A stretch of 64,000 nt of DNA from Bryum argenteum. Lineage: Eukaryota > Streptophyta > Bryopsida > Bryales > Bryaceae. The position numbers and the translations under genes are program-made. The stretch lies in the NCBI GenBank assembly GCA_037043015.1, contig CM073328.1:13799495-13863494 (forward strand), in the 5' to 3' direction. Below are positions 22,903-36,204 of this stretch, in pieces (position 1 is the first letter of the stretch; each line of letters opens with the position of its first letter). The notes beneath the pieces were generated by a model. It searched no databases and was not told where the DNA came from. It saw only the letters and a program-made list of their open reading frames with translations.

Positions 22903-25900
22903 ATGGAGGGCGTGTTCAATGGACCGATGCCGCACTGCCCTGCAGAGAAGTCTTGTTTGAAATGGGTGCAGCGCTACTTGCTAGACTGCGTCTGCAGTAG
23001 CCGTGATCGATGGTCATTGGCGCTCGGACTCATGAGCGTCGCTAGCTGGGGTATTGCGGAAGTTCCTCAGATTCTTACGAACTTCCGGGAGAAGTCCACC
23101 GAGGGCGTCTCATTGCTCTTCCTCATGACTTGGGTCGTAGGGTACGTAACGCTCCAGTCGATCAATCCATTGCTCCACTAATGCTTTGAAAACCAAGCTG
23201 TCAAGCTCCATTGATGCTAGTAGCTTTCTCTCGTCGCTCATATCAGTTATTTTGTTTGTTTCGGAATGTGCAGCGATGTGTTTAACCTCCTGGGTTGCTG
23301 GTTGGAGCCCGCCACGGTAACGAACTAACTACCCTTCTAGATCAATCATTGAAGCTTTTATCGTCATCTATGAACAGGTCCGCTAACACTGTGTGGGCGT
23401 TTTGCAGCTACCGACGCAATTCCTCACGGCCACAGTAAGCACCTCTTAAGTAAACTTCGTCTTCTTCGTATCGACCAGGTCCCTGATCGATTGACTGTGC
23501 TGATCGATGGTTGTGTTTGTTTTGCAGTTGTACACATTGACGACGATAGTGTTAGTGTTGCAAGTGATATACTACGACCATTTTACGAGCTGGTGGATGA
23601 AGCGAGGAGTGCAGGTCTTGTTGTCGGAGGTGAGCGAGTGGATCGATTGCAAAGTCTTTAAAGGATTGTTTTGTTTCGAGGATTAATTAGTGTGTGAGAT
23701 ATTGGTGGGTGTGTTGCAGATTCAGCAGAAGACAGACATGGAGGCGCAGAAGCCGATCGCGATTCGTGAGACGCGCGGCGGCCGTGGTGGTCACGATGAG
23801 GGTGGTTTGACGCCACCGGCGACGTCGATACGAGTGCCGCACCAGCCTCATCACCATGTCCATGGCGATTCTCCCGGTAGCAGGGACCAATTGTTCATCC
23901 AGTACGTTCCGCGCTTGGACCCTTAATTGGACCACCCCTAATGTACTACCCTTGGACTCCACCCTTCAGTATCATCATGTATTGATACAAAACTCCACTG
24001 GAAAAATGTGGTGTTTCCCACTAAGTTCTAAAACCAGTATTTACATCAAGAATGTCTCATTCCACTAAATCTATGTCTAACATCCCAATGGAATGAGACA
24101 AAGCTTCATCATCATACCTAGTGAATGAGCTTCATCATTAGACCTGGTGAAAATGTTACACCACTTCACCGAAAATGTGGAAATTACATTCTTGTAGATA
24201 CTGCAGGGTGGTTAAAAAGTGAGTTTGTACTAGAAGCTACGAGGTGAGTGGTTAAATTTCATGTGTCCAGTACAGTCCTGAGAAATGCTACTCTTCGGTG
24301 TCCTACTTCGGTGTGGTGATTGAGTAGGTAACCAACAACCAGTTAAAGATTGAATGAGTTGTCTTACGCAAAGTTCTTACGCATAGAACGAGTAACAAAA
24401 GTTAGAGGAAGAATTCGATAAAGTGATACTTCTTACGATGAAAATGTGTAGGCTCTTTATGTATCTGCTTTTCCTCAAGTAAGTTTGGTGAATGTGTGGG
24501 TTTTGCTATAGATCGGCGCGGTCATTAGCAAGTAGCTATGCGCATCCACCGGGATCATACACTATCCGAGGATCAACAGGTGATAATCACCACCACCACG
24601 GCAGCTACTTGCTCACCACGGAGGACTCTCAAGAACTATCGCATCCTCCTCCTCCTCCCGCTCTAGTGGAATCTCACCTCCGCCGTCGAGGCTCCCTCCC
24701 TTCTTCAGCACTGCGGTCGGTGAGATTCTCAAAACTCCACAAAACAATACTGCCAATATCCAAAGAACATTGTCATAGCACGAGTATTTCCAATGCCATA
24801 ATTCTACTGTACCGAAATACCGGTACTCGTATCATCAGGATTTCCTTTCCAGCAAGCTTGATGGACTGAGACATTCTTTTTGTAGAATCAATCACCAGTG
24901 AGTGTTCAAAGAGCTTGTTGAAAATATATCACACTTTGCCCAATCCATAGTAAAACCCAAGTTAGTTATTTGACAAGCGTAGTAAATTTGGTTATTAATC
25001 CCAAGAAAGCTGAATGGTTTTCTGGGATGCTCGCAAGGGAAAAAATCAGCCAACTATAATCTCACAAATGAAAAAGAATCGACGGTTCAAATTTCACTTG
25101 CTGGTGAAAAAGTAAGATAACTTCAAGATCCTATTGTTGTACAAAGCTTCTATGTGATACTTGGACTGAGTTTTCTTTTGGCTCGAAGTGAACAAAGATC
25201 ATTTCTCTAATTTAGGCAATTTTGCATCAAAGATCTTCAGGGGTTAAGCAGGATTATCTAGTGTACATGAAACAGGTCTGACTAGCACAAGGGTTTTGTG
25301 CTGTAGGCAGCTAATTCATTGAATAGGGACGTGTTAGGTTTCTAGTAGGGTTTGTCTTTATGGGGTCGGTGCTTTTTCTATGTATTGTACCCCTTTTTTT
25401 TTAGGGTTTTGGATTAGGGCTCTTTGGCAGGGGGGTTGGTTAATGTTATGGATTTTTGGTGTTTTTGGCAGATGACATCTGGAGTGCTCATACTAGGATC
25501 CTTGGGTTTAAGCTTGTACACGAGGCCTAAGGCGCATACAGGTGGCACAGGAGTGGGTACCACCCACTGGGGGCGTGCCAACTGGCCGCGGGATCCGTTT
25601 CTACAGGAGGAGCCGTCGCCGTTGGGTGAGGTGTTCGGGTGGATAATGGCGGGAATCTACATGGGTGGCCGCTTCCCCCAAATTTGGCTCAATGTACTAC
25701 CACCTTCTTCACCTTTTACCTACAACAACATTCTTGGTTTTTAATTTCTATGAAAAAGTATTCAATTGAAATACTAAAGTATGATGTTTAGGTAAGACAC
25801 AAAAATTTCGCAAATTTCAAATTTCTAACACTAGTAGAAAAGTAGTTTGAGAACAGCAGGTACTACTGTACCCAATGAGTACACTGCATAAACCCAAGGT

Positions 25901-26885
25901 GGGTGTAAAACGCCTCTTAATTGGGTATACTCATTGGTGTAGTGGCCCGTGTTCTCAAGCCACTTTTCAATTAGTGCAAGTGGCTGAGAGAAGAGAATAA
26001 GTGGACATAATTGGAATAGAAATTTGAGATTAAATCATGAATCTTTGAAGTGGAAGTGGTAGGTGTAATAGGAACTAAGCAAAATTGTAATTTAGTACAA
26101 TAAAACTTGAAGTTGGAAGTTTGAATGTACCTCTAGTGCTTGCTTCTATGATCTTTGGAGTGGTGATTGGTGTATATCTTATCTGTGCAATGTTATCATT
26201 TCAGAGGTGATTGTAATGAGTGTTTAACAATGTCTAGTAGTCCTACACCACTGTCAGTATGTCCTGTGGGCATATCATCAAGGGTAAGTCGAACGAGCAT
26301 TTTATTCACGCCAACTCTTACGAGTCATGATCTTTGGACCTCAAAATAAGTTTGGGTTTCTTCTTTTTTATCATAATGATCTTACTAACTTTTTGTTTTG
26401 GGTTTTTTTTTTTTTTTTTTATAGATGAAACGAGGCACCGTGGAAGGACTGAATCCACTCATGTTTGTTTTTGCTCTACTCGGTAACGCAACATATGTTG
26501 GAAGGTATGTTACTTGCATCCGTTCTTGTAGATCCATTTTACTAACTAAAAATCCGATTAAAAGTTGATGTGTTTCATAAATGCAGTATTTTGGTTCGGA
26601 GCATGGATTGGCATCAGCTTAAGCCAAATCTCGCATGGCTCGTCGACGCGGGAGTATGCGTCCTTCTCGACATTTTTGTATCCTCATGCAAAAACCAAAT
26701 TGTTTCGTTTCTTGTTTGTTTCCACTGGCACATCGTGCTTTTGGATTGTATACAATTTGTATGTTTGTATGTCATTCCTTGACCATGATCGGTAGATATT
26801 GTGTCAATTTGTATACTATTACTCAAAGGTGGAAGAGGATATTTCATCGGAAGAGGAGTCTGGACCGTACAAGCCTCTCAACTAA
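22903..26885 (+). CDS. PQ-loop repeat membrane protein (vacuolar/lysosomal amino-acid transporter type)
   Basis: Ten GT-AG exons join in phase to 427 residues: 22903-23141, 23274-23316, 23408-23434, 23528-23629, 23720-23901, 24512-24719, 25472-25693, 26425-26504, 26587-26677 and 26796-26885. The first PQ-loop unit (about 36-135) contains GIAEVPQILTNFREKSTEGV, the second (about 315-400) GGRFPQIWLNMKRGTVEG; both keep the Pro-Gln pair (55-56 and 336-337). Several hydrophobic spans fit the seven-helix topology. Proteins of this type (Ypq1/PQLC2 relatives) export cationic amino acids from vacuoles or lysosomes; the substrate here is inferred from the family. The two units are separated by a hydrophilic loop of about 130 residues rich in His, Pro and Ser (HQPHHHVHGD, DNHHHHGS, HPPPPPA). 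The tail is acidic and ends YKPLN. Exon 6 could end at another GT. Confidence 0.88.
24045..24103 (+). other. Small intronic hairpin
   Basis: In intron 5 of the PQ-loop gene, TGTCTCATTCCA and TGGAATGAGACA are perfect 12-bp inverted arms about 30 nt apart. The surrounding intron also repeats CTTCATCAT. It may be a decayed foldback element. Confidence 0.55.
24999..25243 (+). mobile_element. Decayed TTAA-flanked MITE, family 1, inside an intron
   Basis: TTAA at 24995-24998 and 25244-25247 flank 245 bp. The ends TCCCAAGAAAGC and GATCTTCAGGGG are eroded. The core retains CAGCCAACTATAATCTCACA and GACGGTTCAAATTTCAC. It sits in intron 6 of the PQ-loop gene in the same orientation as the 19.1-kb copy. 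Confidence 0.75.
25829..25976. mobile_element. 148-bp CACTA-type foldback MITE in intron 7 of the PQ-loop gene
   Basis: The left end is CACTAGTAGAAAAGTAGTTT; the right end, reverse-complemented, is CACTAATTGAAAAGTGGCTT. The inverted repeat continues through GAGAACA and CAATGAGTA nearly to the centre, so the whole element can fold on itself. CACTA ends are diagnostic of the En/Spm superfamily. The flanking triplets are TAA and CAA, an imperfect 3-bp target duplication. Confidence 0.85.
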
Positions 26886-29800
26886 CAACAACGGCATAAC
26901 CATGTAGTGAATGCAAGAGTTTAGAGTACAAAAGATGCATTTGTAAACTAGTTACTTTTGAGCATAAAACAATTTGTAATTTTTTTTAAAAGTAGAGACC
27001 GGGATGGTGAAAATGTATTGGGCTACGATCTAACTTTTTGGTATCAATGGATAATTCATCTTTTTGAACTTTTTATGTGTTATGTTGGTTCACTATATTG
27101 ATTGGGGTTTCTTCCTGTGATTTTTGCCTTTGATAGTTGGAAGGTGTATAAATAAATAGTGGGTTATAAAGAGTATTTCATTGGCTTAGAACATGAGCCT
27201 ATTTGACAAAGATTGTGGTTTTGTTGGCTTGTATTATGGTTATTATTGTTATTATTGTCGGTGTTGCATAGTTGTTGGTCTACATCCACTCATCTTATAT
27301 CATGCCATAGTATGCTTTTACAAACCCAAATTGATATTCCAACCCAATGTACCATGACTCATTTGCATAAGTAGAGGCATGCATGAGCACATGAGCTATT
27401 AAAAATTTTCCATTTTTCTAAACTTTGTCCAAAGTGCATAAATCATTTCAAGGAGCATAACTTCTTCCAAGTAGGCAATGTGTACAACTACGAACCCCAA
27501 TGTACCTGTGAGCTAGATTTTAGGTGCCTGGAATCTAGAGTGAACGGCCCTTGGAACACCTATGAGCTTCTACTCATATAGTTTTATAAAATTTTGAATG
27601 TAATCAAAAAATTCTCATACTCTAGGGATACCTTCCTTGGTACTTTGCCAATACATGAAAATTGCTATTGTGCCAAAAATACTTACGGATGCTTCAATGT
27701 GAAAGTTGGACGGTTTATTGAGCATGTTACCTTATAGCACTCTCCATATTTCACTCATCTTCTTTCTTTTCTTTCTTTCTTTCTTTTCTCTTTTCTTTTC
27801 TTTTCATTTTTTTTTTTTATTTTTTTTTTTTTTTCAGAACAAGTACCTCTTCTTGTTGAGATAATCTCTATGACATGGACACCAAACTTGACCATGCTCC
27901 CAACCACAACATCATGCACCAAGTACGCCAAAAAGTCCATCAATTCAGATAAGTGAATCTGGTGTGGCAAGCACTTTTTCACAACATCCAAGGCAGACAC
28001 CCAAAGATATGCACATTAATTTATTGAGAATCATTGATTAATCTATGAATTTTAAATTAGCTTAGTCTTAGCTGCAATTGATACCTTTCCAACATTTGTG
28101 GAAGCCACACATGTGCAATGGAGGTTTGCAACTTGGCAAGCTTTGGATTTGGTTTTTTGGGAATAATGAATATTGTGTCATGTTGGAATAAGGTGACCAA
28201 ATTATTGTGTTCTCCCATGAGATAAGGGTATGTGCGCCCATGTCCCCTTTAATAATTTTTTCTATACCTCCAAGAGTTGTGCGTTTTCTATTCTAGTAAT
28301 TGCAAACTTTAGGTATTTTTTGAACTTGTGACTAGGATCTTATGTTTAACTTGGCAGGTAGGATGCTTAAAAACTCCACACCCAAGCTAGGGTGTTGCAG
28401 CCTATTTTAAGCCAAAAAACATATTTTCAAAGAAGGTGTCATGGATGAAAATGAAGAAAAGCTATTACGATATCAATTGTACAAACTTATAATAGACTTG
28501 TTTTAAGTCATGTGGATCAAAAATTTAAGTTATGAAGCTTCAAAGATCGGAAGATCGTCACATATTAGTACTGGAAACAAATTGCAAAATTTCATCATAT
28601 TCACTTAGAGTGGAAATTCTACCAAGAAACCAATCACAATAAAAAATTACCGACTGCAAAGTTGTTCACTTTCATCCCAAAAGCACCTTTGCCCAAAGAA
28701 AAATCATCAAAAACATTCCTTGGCTCAATTTTATAGCCTTGCAATGGTGAAAATTACCAAAAAAGTTACCAAGGAAAAATTGTCCAAAAGAAGACCCTTT
28801 GCAAAATTCATGTCTTATCTTCAAAACATCTTCGATCTTGTCAAGATTTCTACTACTAAAACTAGACTTCAATTGAAAGCCATATAAAATGTTGAGTTCC
28901 AACTCTGGATGAAGGAGATATAGCTCCTCCAATATCATCCATTTTTTTACTTCTTTTACAGATAAAACATCATCGCAAATCCAATAGCAAAAGTATTCAC
29001 ATAGAAAAAACTAACAACTAAAAAGTTGTTAATAATCACCTTAAGATCATAAGCAAGAATGTTTTAGTTCATGAAAACCTATTTTTGATATCACATAATT
29101 GACTTGCAATGATAAAACATGCCACATGCTAGGAAACCCTATAACAAGAGCTGTTTTCACTAAAAGGTATGCCATTAATTCACACTTTATTTTATATGTC
29201 TGCAAATTCTACAACACAAACTAAACTCAATTTGAAACGTAACCCAAATGATCTCATCCAAAATGGACCTTTGATGAAAAATTTATGGCTCTTCGAAGTT
29301 GCTCCCTTCCATCCAAAATGTTGTTTTCCTAAATTCAGCACGACGTTAGGGGTTAATGCACACATGGTGTAGATTTTAAATGTTGTGGTCTCTAATACAC
29401 CCATGACTTTCATTTTCAATATTCATAACAATAAATCCACAACTTGTGATTCCAAAAGGTCCATTCTATTACATATTCTACACATTACCCAAAATCGATT
29501 ATCTCTAACAATCCCCAACAAGCTTGCAATTTTCAAGCATCCTACCTTATATTTTTAGTAATCCTCAAGTTCATGCAATACATTTCCAAACATTTGTGGT
29601 GACAACACATGAAGCATACACATGTACAAAAAGAATATCGCAACTTGGCAAGCTTTGGGATTTGGATTATGATTGTGGATTCTCTTGCACTAGATGTTGC
29701 TTTTGCTTAGCTAAGCGTTTCTTGTAAAGCAAACTATGTGTCAGGTTGAAATTATTATGTTCTCCCATGTGATAAGGATTATATGTGCACCCTATGTCCC

Positions 29801-30270
29801 TTTCATTTTTTCATGTTTTTATTTCCCCAACAGAGTAATCTCAAAATAATCTCAAAACTCCACCATCATTAATTCCTCATAATCTTTGAACTCCACCATC
29901 GTTAGTTCCTATTTCTGAGCCACTTTCTTATGTTAACGTTCTTATTAATAAAATAGCAGAAACTAGGAAGTTCCAAGACCATGTTGTACACTAGGCACAA
30001 GAAAGTGCTGAGACCCAAGAGCTCAAGCTCATGAGTGGCTCCACGGTGCTCCTCATATCTCACAGCCGCACAATATTGTATACAAAATCCACACCCTTAG
30101 ATTGTAACCATTCCATACACATTGCTACGGAACTCAACTGAGAAGCAAGTAACTTACAAAACTCTTGCTGCAGGTTGGCCTTCGGCAAACCTGTTGTCAT
30201 ATCGATAGTGTCTGTCAAAAACAAAATTGGGTGAACGAGTACTGTCCACGAGAAAAATGATGATAATGTA
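26886..30270. other. Intergenic region between the PQ-loop and MSH1 genes
   Basis: The two genes converge here. Apart from a pyrimidine tract at 27766-27834 and the 0.98-kb element at 28371-29352, I see only AT-rich sequence. Short open frames inside the element are discussed under rejected items. Confidence 0.55.
28371..29352 (-). mobile_element. TTAA-flanked element, family 4 (about 0.97 kb), minus orientation
   Basis: TTAA at 28367-28370 and 29353-29356. The right end GACGTTAGGGG is clear; the left end (AACTCCACACCCAAGC) is eroded. It matches the element at 48875-50085 along its length in opposite orientation, for example GATCTTAAGGTGATTATTAA and GGAGCTATATCTCCTTCATC when read on the minus strand. 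Confidence 0.75.
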
Positions 30271-33200
30271 CTAGAAAGGAGGGGCATCAATAAGAGGAGC
30301 CGTGCCGAAGTGACGATGATTCTGATCACCCTTATTGACAAGCACAACGCCGAGCGAAGGCAGCTGATGAATGAGAGTGGTTTCCAGCTCCGAGGCCACA
30401 CTTTTGTTAGCCACCATCAGATACAAAAACGGAGCATCACTCAAAGTTTTTCGATGTTGTCGCACTCTCCCTGTGAGGTTGTCCGATTGACCCACGTAAA
30501 ATCTTCCATCAGGTCGTTGCAGCATGTATACACACGAGTGCATTGTGGTCGATGGAGGAGGTAGTTGCCGAGGTCCAATAAATGAGCATATGCAGGAGCT
30601 TCCTTCTCCCAATTCCAGCAACTTCCTCTTACAAACAGCACTAAAAACCTCCATATGTTCCAATAAGCCTCTTCTGATCTGTCGATTGCTGTAAAGAGCT
30701 CCCTCTGGTCCATGATCATGCTTTGATCGCGGACTTTGCTGATCATGACCATCCAATAGCCCTCGATGACTGTAAAGAGCTTCCTCTGGTTCACAATCAT
30801 TGATTGTAGTCTGCTGTATTGGTGTTTGCTTTGACTGCAGCGTTTGTTGATAGATTTGCTGTATTGGTGTTTGCTTTGATTGTAGCGTTTGTTGATAGAT
30901 TTCTATGGCTCGTTGGACAACGTTGTGAGGGACGCCTTCTTTTCTTGCTACTTCGAAGGCCAGGCTCTCCCTGCATGCACCATCAACGAGCTTCCAAGTG
31001 GGCTCAATGCGGCCGTTCACTTCTTTGACGCCCATGGACTTTTGGACGACTTTGCGTACTCGTAGCTTCATGTCCAGAAGGTCGTGTAAGTGAGTTGAGA
31101 GCACTCCGAGGCAGCCGACTTGGTCCAGAGACTCTATCACACTTGCTGCTATTGCTGTGCCCTTTTGTACCTCTGTTCCCCTGCAAAGCTCGTCTATCAA
31201 CACCAGACTCCTGCTTGTTGCCTCTGCTAATATCGTCCGTAGCTCCGACATTTCCTGTACAAAGGCACGAGTATCCGATTTACGAATTGTAGCATGAAAA
31301 GAATATAGTATGCTCTGTGGAAGTAACAAGTTTTCACTGTACTAATCTTTAAGTGGAAATGTTAACCACCAATGAAGGCATCCATTAGTGGTCTTTGTAC
31401 ACATAGTTGGTGAATACATTCAAGAATTGTAAATCATAGCAATGTTCAATCAGCCAATGTAGTTTTCGATGGGGACTTCATGCATTTTGCTTGAGTTCAT
31501 TAATCGATCATATACGGACCCTCAAGTTCAGTACCATCTACTTAACATGTCACTTTCTCAGAGCAAGTGAAGATTCAATAGGGAAGAGTACCATTTGGAA
31601 CGAGCTCTTGTTGTCGGCCGGACTGTCGGTAGACATCATGCGAAGCATAACAGCGTCCAACCTCGGTACCACAGCCTTGCGTGCTGGGACCATTAGGCCG
31701 CATACTGACAGCAATGCAGCTGCGCTGATCGAACGTAGTAGGCTTGATTTTCCACCTCCATTGGGACCCGAGAGCAAGAACATGGACTCCAATTCAACCG
31801 TGTTTGGCTCCGCTTGCTCACACACTGGATCCTTCCAGTAAGGAATCAGATCCTCAAGCACCATTAGCCTGAAATAACCAAATTCAGTTAACCCTGCGGA
31901 TACTAGAGAAAACGCACTAGAAGAGCAGAGCTGTACACTCATTCCAGTTCTTTGCATGCTCGTGGAACAACATAATCTGAACTCCCAAAGGGCTTATCTG
32001 AAAACGAGCAATTTTATCTAACATATCTGAGTTAATATAATTTCTCTAAAAATTGGTCAAACTGTGAAGAACATTACATGTGATACAAAAAGACCAAAAG
32101 AAACCCCACTAAGCTCCTGGAAAGCTAAACTTCACGGTTTGAGGATGATTCAACATAACTGATATGATCGCAAGAAAACGAGTCAAGCTGTAAATAACAT
32201 TGCATGTATAGATCAAACCGAAACTGAAAAAAAGAAAGCTCCTAATTGACTTACTCAATTCTTACGAAGTGAGGGTTTCGGGTTTAAGATGTGGAGAGCT
32301 CGTACCCTGAATCAGAACTTGATGAAACAAGCGTCGGAAAGACCCAATTTCGTCGGCTTCCTTCACTGACATGCAAGCAAAGGGACTTGGCGACGATAGA
32401 CAACACCGAAATAAAGATGATGGCGTTCATTTTCACCTTCATCTCTTCCGACAAATCACGAAGAAGCTGAACAACAGCACATTTGGCGTTCTCAGCGGCT
32501 GTCCTATATCTCATCAAAGCATCTTCAACATCCAATGTTGTGAACCATTCATCACTAGCCCGTTTCCCCTTCGCATCTTTAGCTGCAATCAACCGTTTCA
32601 TTTCTGCTTCACCAGGAGTATCGCCCCACACGGGGGGTCGGAAGTTCTTGCCCTTGAACCACACCGCCTGACTGTCACGGTTAAAGCAGATCTCTCCCCT
32701 GCGGCTTCCAGCTCCACCCCAAACTGGCTTCTGGTACCCTTTTATGCATTGTACTATGGGAACAAAATCATCAGCTATGGTATCTGAGAGATCCCTTGCT
32801 GCTTCTTCAACTTCTAGAAACTCGCTTTCGGCATGTGATCGTTTGACCCTACCTCTCCATGACTCCTCTAAGTCACGGAAAAACTCATCGGGTATGTTCT
32901 CATCGCTGCTTACGTTCTGGTCTGGATCTCTCTCGCTCGCTAGCACGTTGCCTATCCTGCTTGCCAGAAACTTACAATCGTCCACTAATTGCTTTCGCTC
33001 TATATGTATACCTGCACCACATCAATCTTTTATGATTAAATCCATTTCAATCTTTTATGATGAAATCCTCATTACCAACACACGCTTTGTAGTCAAGTAA
33101 AACCATTCATGGAAAGTGACTGAACCTGAAATTCAAGCTTGTGCTAGTTAACTATTCTCCCAAGTATACCCTTGTCTCATTGTTTTAGGACACGACTTCA

Positions 33201-36200
33201 AAAGTGAAGATTTGAATTATGCTCAACAACATCCATAAATTGATTCATGCAGTGTACAAAGTTCTCAACACACTGATAGATCCAAGGTACCAAGATCTCA
33301 ACAATTCAATGCAGAGTACATAGTTCAACAATCTACAGCAAGATGCATAAAACGCTCTCAAGCAAGAAGGAACATATCATGAAACAAATAGACGCTAATT
33401 GCAAAAGAAAGCGAAGTTACCAATTATTGTGGGACAGAGGAGTATGAGACATTGGAAACCAACATCAATTTCAGAAATACTTTGATACTAATTTGAAATA
33501 TATCTGGTAACAATCATACCTGTGGCAAGCCACGTTGGGTCCAAGAGTAGGTCTAAGACTTGGCTGAGCTGAGGGTCATCAGCCATGAGGAGAATATCTT
33601 CAGCGATATTACGCATGCGAGCAAACTCGATGTGATTCGCTTCATTTGTCTCAATCAGCTTCATGAGTTTGGCAGCTGAAACACATGTGAAATCAGGAAT
33701 GGAGCTTGTCACCTCTGCTAACCTCCGGCAGGCAGCTTGTATGCAGTCAGCTACCCTGTACAAGATCAAAGCCATAAGAAATCTTACACAAAAGCCACGA
33801 TAACTCTCTTAGCGGATGATATAAATCTATCACTCTATTCTGAATCTACATATCAAACCATGGCAACTCATTCATCATTCATGCGATAAACTAACAACGG
33901 ATGTCTTTCATTTGACCACCACTCCAAATATTAACCTTCTAACGTTCTTATATGCAAAGTAGGAGTTGCAAGCATTCATATCAGAACTGCGATCCAGCTC
34001 AAATCAGTTACAGATTTTCATCTCTATACAGGCATCCTCAATGTCAAATAAGCAAGAAACAACCATATTTGGCTTCTCAGACCCGCAAGGATTGAAGTTA
34101 CCAAGAGTTGTTGGATCTTATTGACGTGATTATCGAATAGAATAGCCTTATATGGGTACCTGTGTGGCGGGGGATGCAGGAGCAAGTTGCGCACATACGA
34201 GGTACAAAGGTAGTTGGCTTCGGGTGGTAAGAGCACCATCAACAGACTAGGCACACCGGCTGTAGGTAAGATCCCAATCTGCGACGCGGTGCTCACGTAA
34301 AGAGGCCTGGGCCTCTCTCCAGGCGGCACTACTATCTCCCGAAACTCTTGCTCCTGATTCAGATCAAAAAGCTCCCGAACCTTCGTAAGTAGACTCTCCA
34401 CTGGGTCGTCGTCATACCACTCTTGTTGCTTTTTCTGACACTCCCCAAACAATAAACCTGCAACCACAAAACAAAGCTGCCCATGATTCAACCAAATCGA
34501 AATGGTCATTCAGTATCGAGGTTTAGTGATTAAGAGAATAAAATTCAGCATTCAATTTCTTCTTAATAGACATCAAGTGATGAGCAAGTTCGAGGTACCT
34601 CCTTCGCCCCAGCGGGCAATGCCAGCGATGTCCTTTCGAAGAGACCGATGCATGAAGAGTTGTTGACATTGGCGAGAACGCAGTTTCGCAACGACAGCTT
34701 CCTCAGTCAATCCATCTTCGACGGAGAAAGAGTGCATCATCTCCAGCACGGAGATCAAGCAGTAGCCACGCCTGGAGCGGGAGATTCCCATGACAGGCAC
34801 AGGCTCCGGAAACTCTAGATCCACATCTGCACCAACTAATCCATATACGTAAGGGCTTCCTGGATGAGCATGACCTGCAACAAACCTCTCCTTCAGCTGC
34901 CCTTTGGTCTGCGGGCCTTGCACTTCTTCCACTATACACACTGAGAAGCCCTGGTATGTCAGCTGGTCTAGCGTTTGCCGCAGATTCATTATTGGACACC
35001 CTGCTCGAGGCACTGTGTCTGACCTCGGTGCCATTGGGTTCAAGTTCGCGTACTCCACTAACATACATGCATCGAATCCTACCGCTTCATAAAACTCCCC
35101 ACACCTGCCAACATCAATTCAAGGTAAGAATCTCTATAACACAAGACATAGTCGAATGCATTTCCCAGATAACCCAGTCCAAAAATCAAGTTTATGATGA
35201 GAGCTCATAGTACGGTAATCTTCATCATACACAGGATCAAGTATGGCAGTTTCAATTGTAAGATGCGTAATCCGTTGCTATAAATTGTTCAAGTCCCTCC
35301 GAAGCTACATTCAAGCTTGAGATGGTAAGATTGAAATCGCAACAACTTTAATTCACTTTGGTGTATTCTACGAAAGCTAGAAGAGAAATTAGACTAAAAT
35401 GAGGAGAAGAGGAAGAAGATCTTTATCAAAACGAAGTACGAGCGTTCCCATATATTCATATGGCCTATTGTAACAGTATAATAATTTTTCACTATAAGAT
35501 GCATGATTGTTTCTTATGATCTACTCCAGTCAATACCAAGCTACATTCAACAAACGGCAAAAACTTAGACTCTGTTCGGTATGGGCTACGAATTCCAGAA
35601 GAGTTGCATAATAGTATAAAGAGTAAGAGAAAGAAAATGAGCCCTAATTCTTCAATTATGTACCTGTACATGAGAATTTCATGAGGAAACAATCGCTTCG
35701 TTTCTAAGATTTCGCCATTCATTTTTCCAGACTTGAAATTTCCATTGCGGAGACTTTCGTCCAAGCCGAGGAGATTATTAAACTTCAGCTTCTTCATCAA
35801 CTCTCGCGTCACAGGTTTCGTGCAGTTCTCCAGCTGCATGTAATCCAATCTCGTCAGCACCTCAACAATGACTTAATTCAAACCTTTCACAATGTGGCAG
35901 GAGGCCAGACCTTGACGCGCCACCATTCGATGTACTTCAAGTCCGAGCTCTGCAACGTCTTAAACTCCTGCACTTTCCGCCCTTTCGAGACCGAAGTCTT
36001 CTGGAAAGCGCGAGGGGAATGGACTGTAGCTTGAAAACGGGAGGGGAAAATTGTCAAAAGCCAGGGACTGCGCGTTGTACTGAAATTTTGAGTCCTTCCC
36101 CTCGATGCGGTGAAGAAAGACGAACGCGCAATTTGTCGAGGAGCTATTAACGAATGCATTGCCCGTGCGGGCATGGCACCGTAGGCCATCAGAATCCCCC

Positions 36201-36204
36201 GCAT
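30271..36204 (-). CDS. MSH1: MSH1, organellar MutS homologue with GIY-YIG domain
   Basis: Nine exons give about 1174 residues: 36204-35911, 35833-35664, 35104-34599, 34457-34160, 33755-33520, 33011-32306, 31992-31939, 31868-31592 and 31254-30271. MSH1 suppresses illegitimate recombination and maintains genome stability in plant mitochondria and plastids. The Arg/Ser-rich leader (MARAMHSLIAPRQIARSSFF region) fits organelle targeting. Exons 2-3 hold the MutS mismatch-recognition domain with RCGEFYEAVGFDAC and VPRAGCPIMNLRQTLDQL. Exon 8 has Walker A GPNGGGKSS (about 789), exon 9 Walker B SLVLIDELCRGTE (about 863). The C-terminal GIY-YIG module begins CVYMLQRPDGRFYVGQSDNL (about 1088). All hallmark motifs are intact. 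The only doubtful joint is the short exon 7 (31992-31939), whose acceptor is AAG rather than the stronger TTTTCAG six bases upstream, which would read into a stop. Confidence 0.93.
30811..30900 (-). repeat. 45-bp in-frame tandem duplication in MSH1 coding sequence
   Basis: Two adjacent 45-bp units (30900-30856 and 30855-30811) encode IYQQTLQSKQTPIQQ twice, about residues 966-995. They differ at only a few bases and lie in the linker between the ATPase and GIY-YIG domains. A weaker repeat follows (EALYSHRGLL, then GALYSNRQIRRGLL). Confidence 0.9.
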
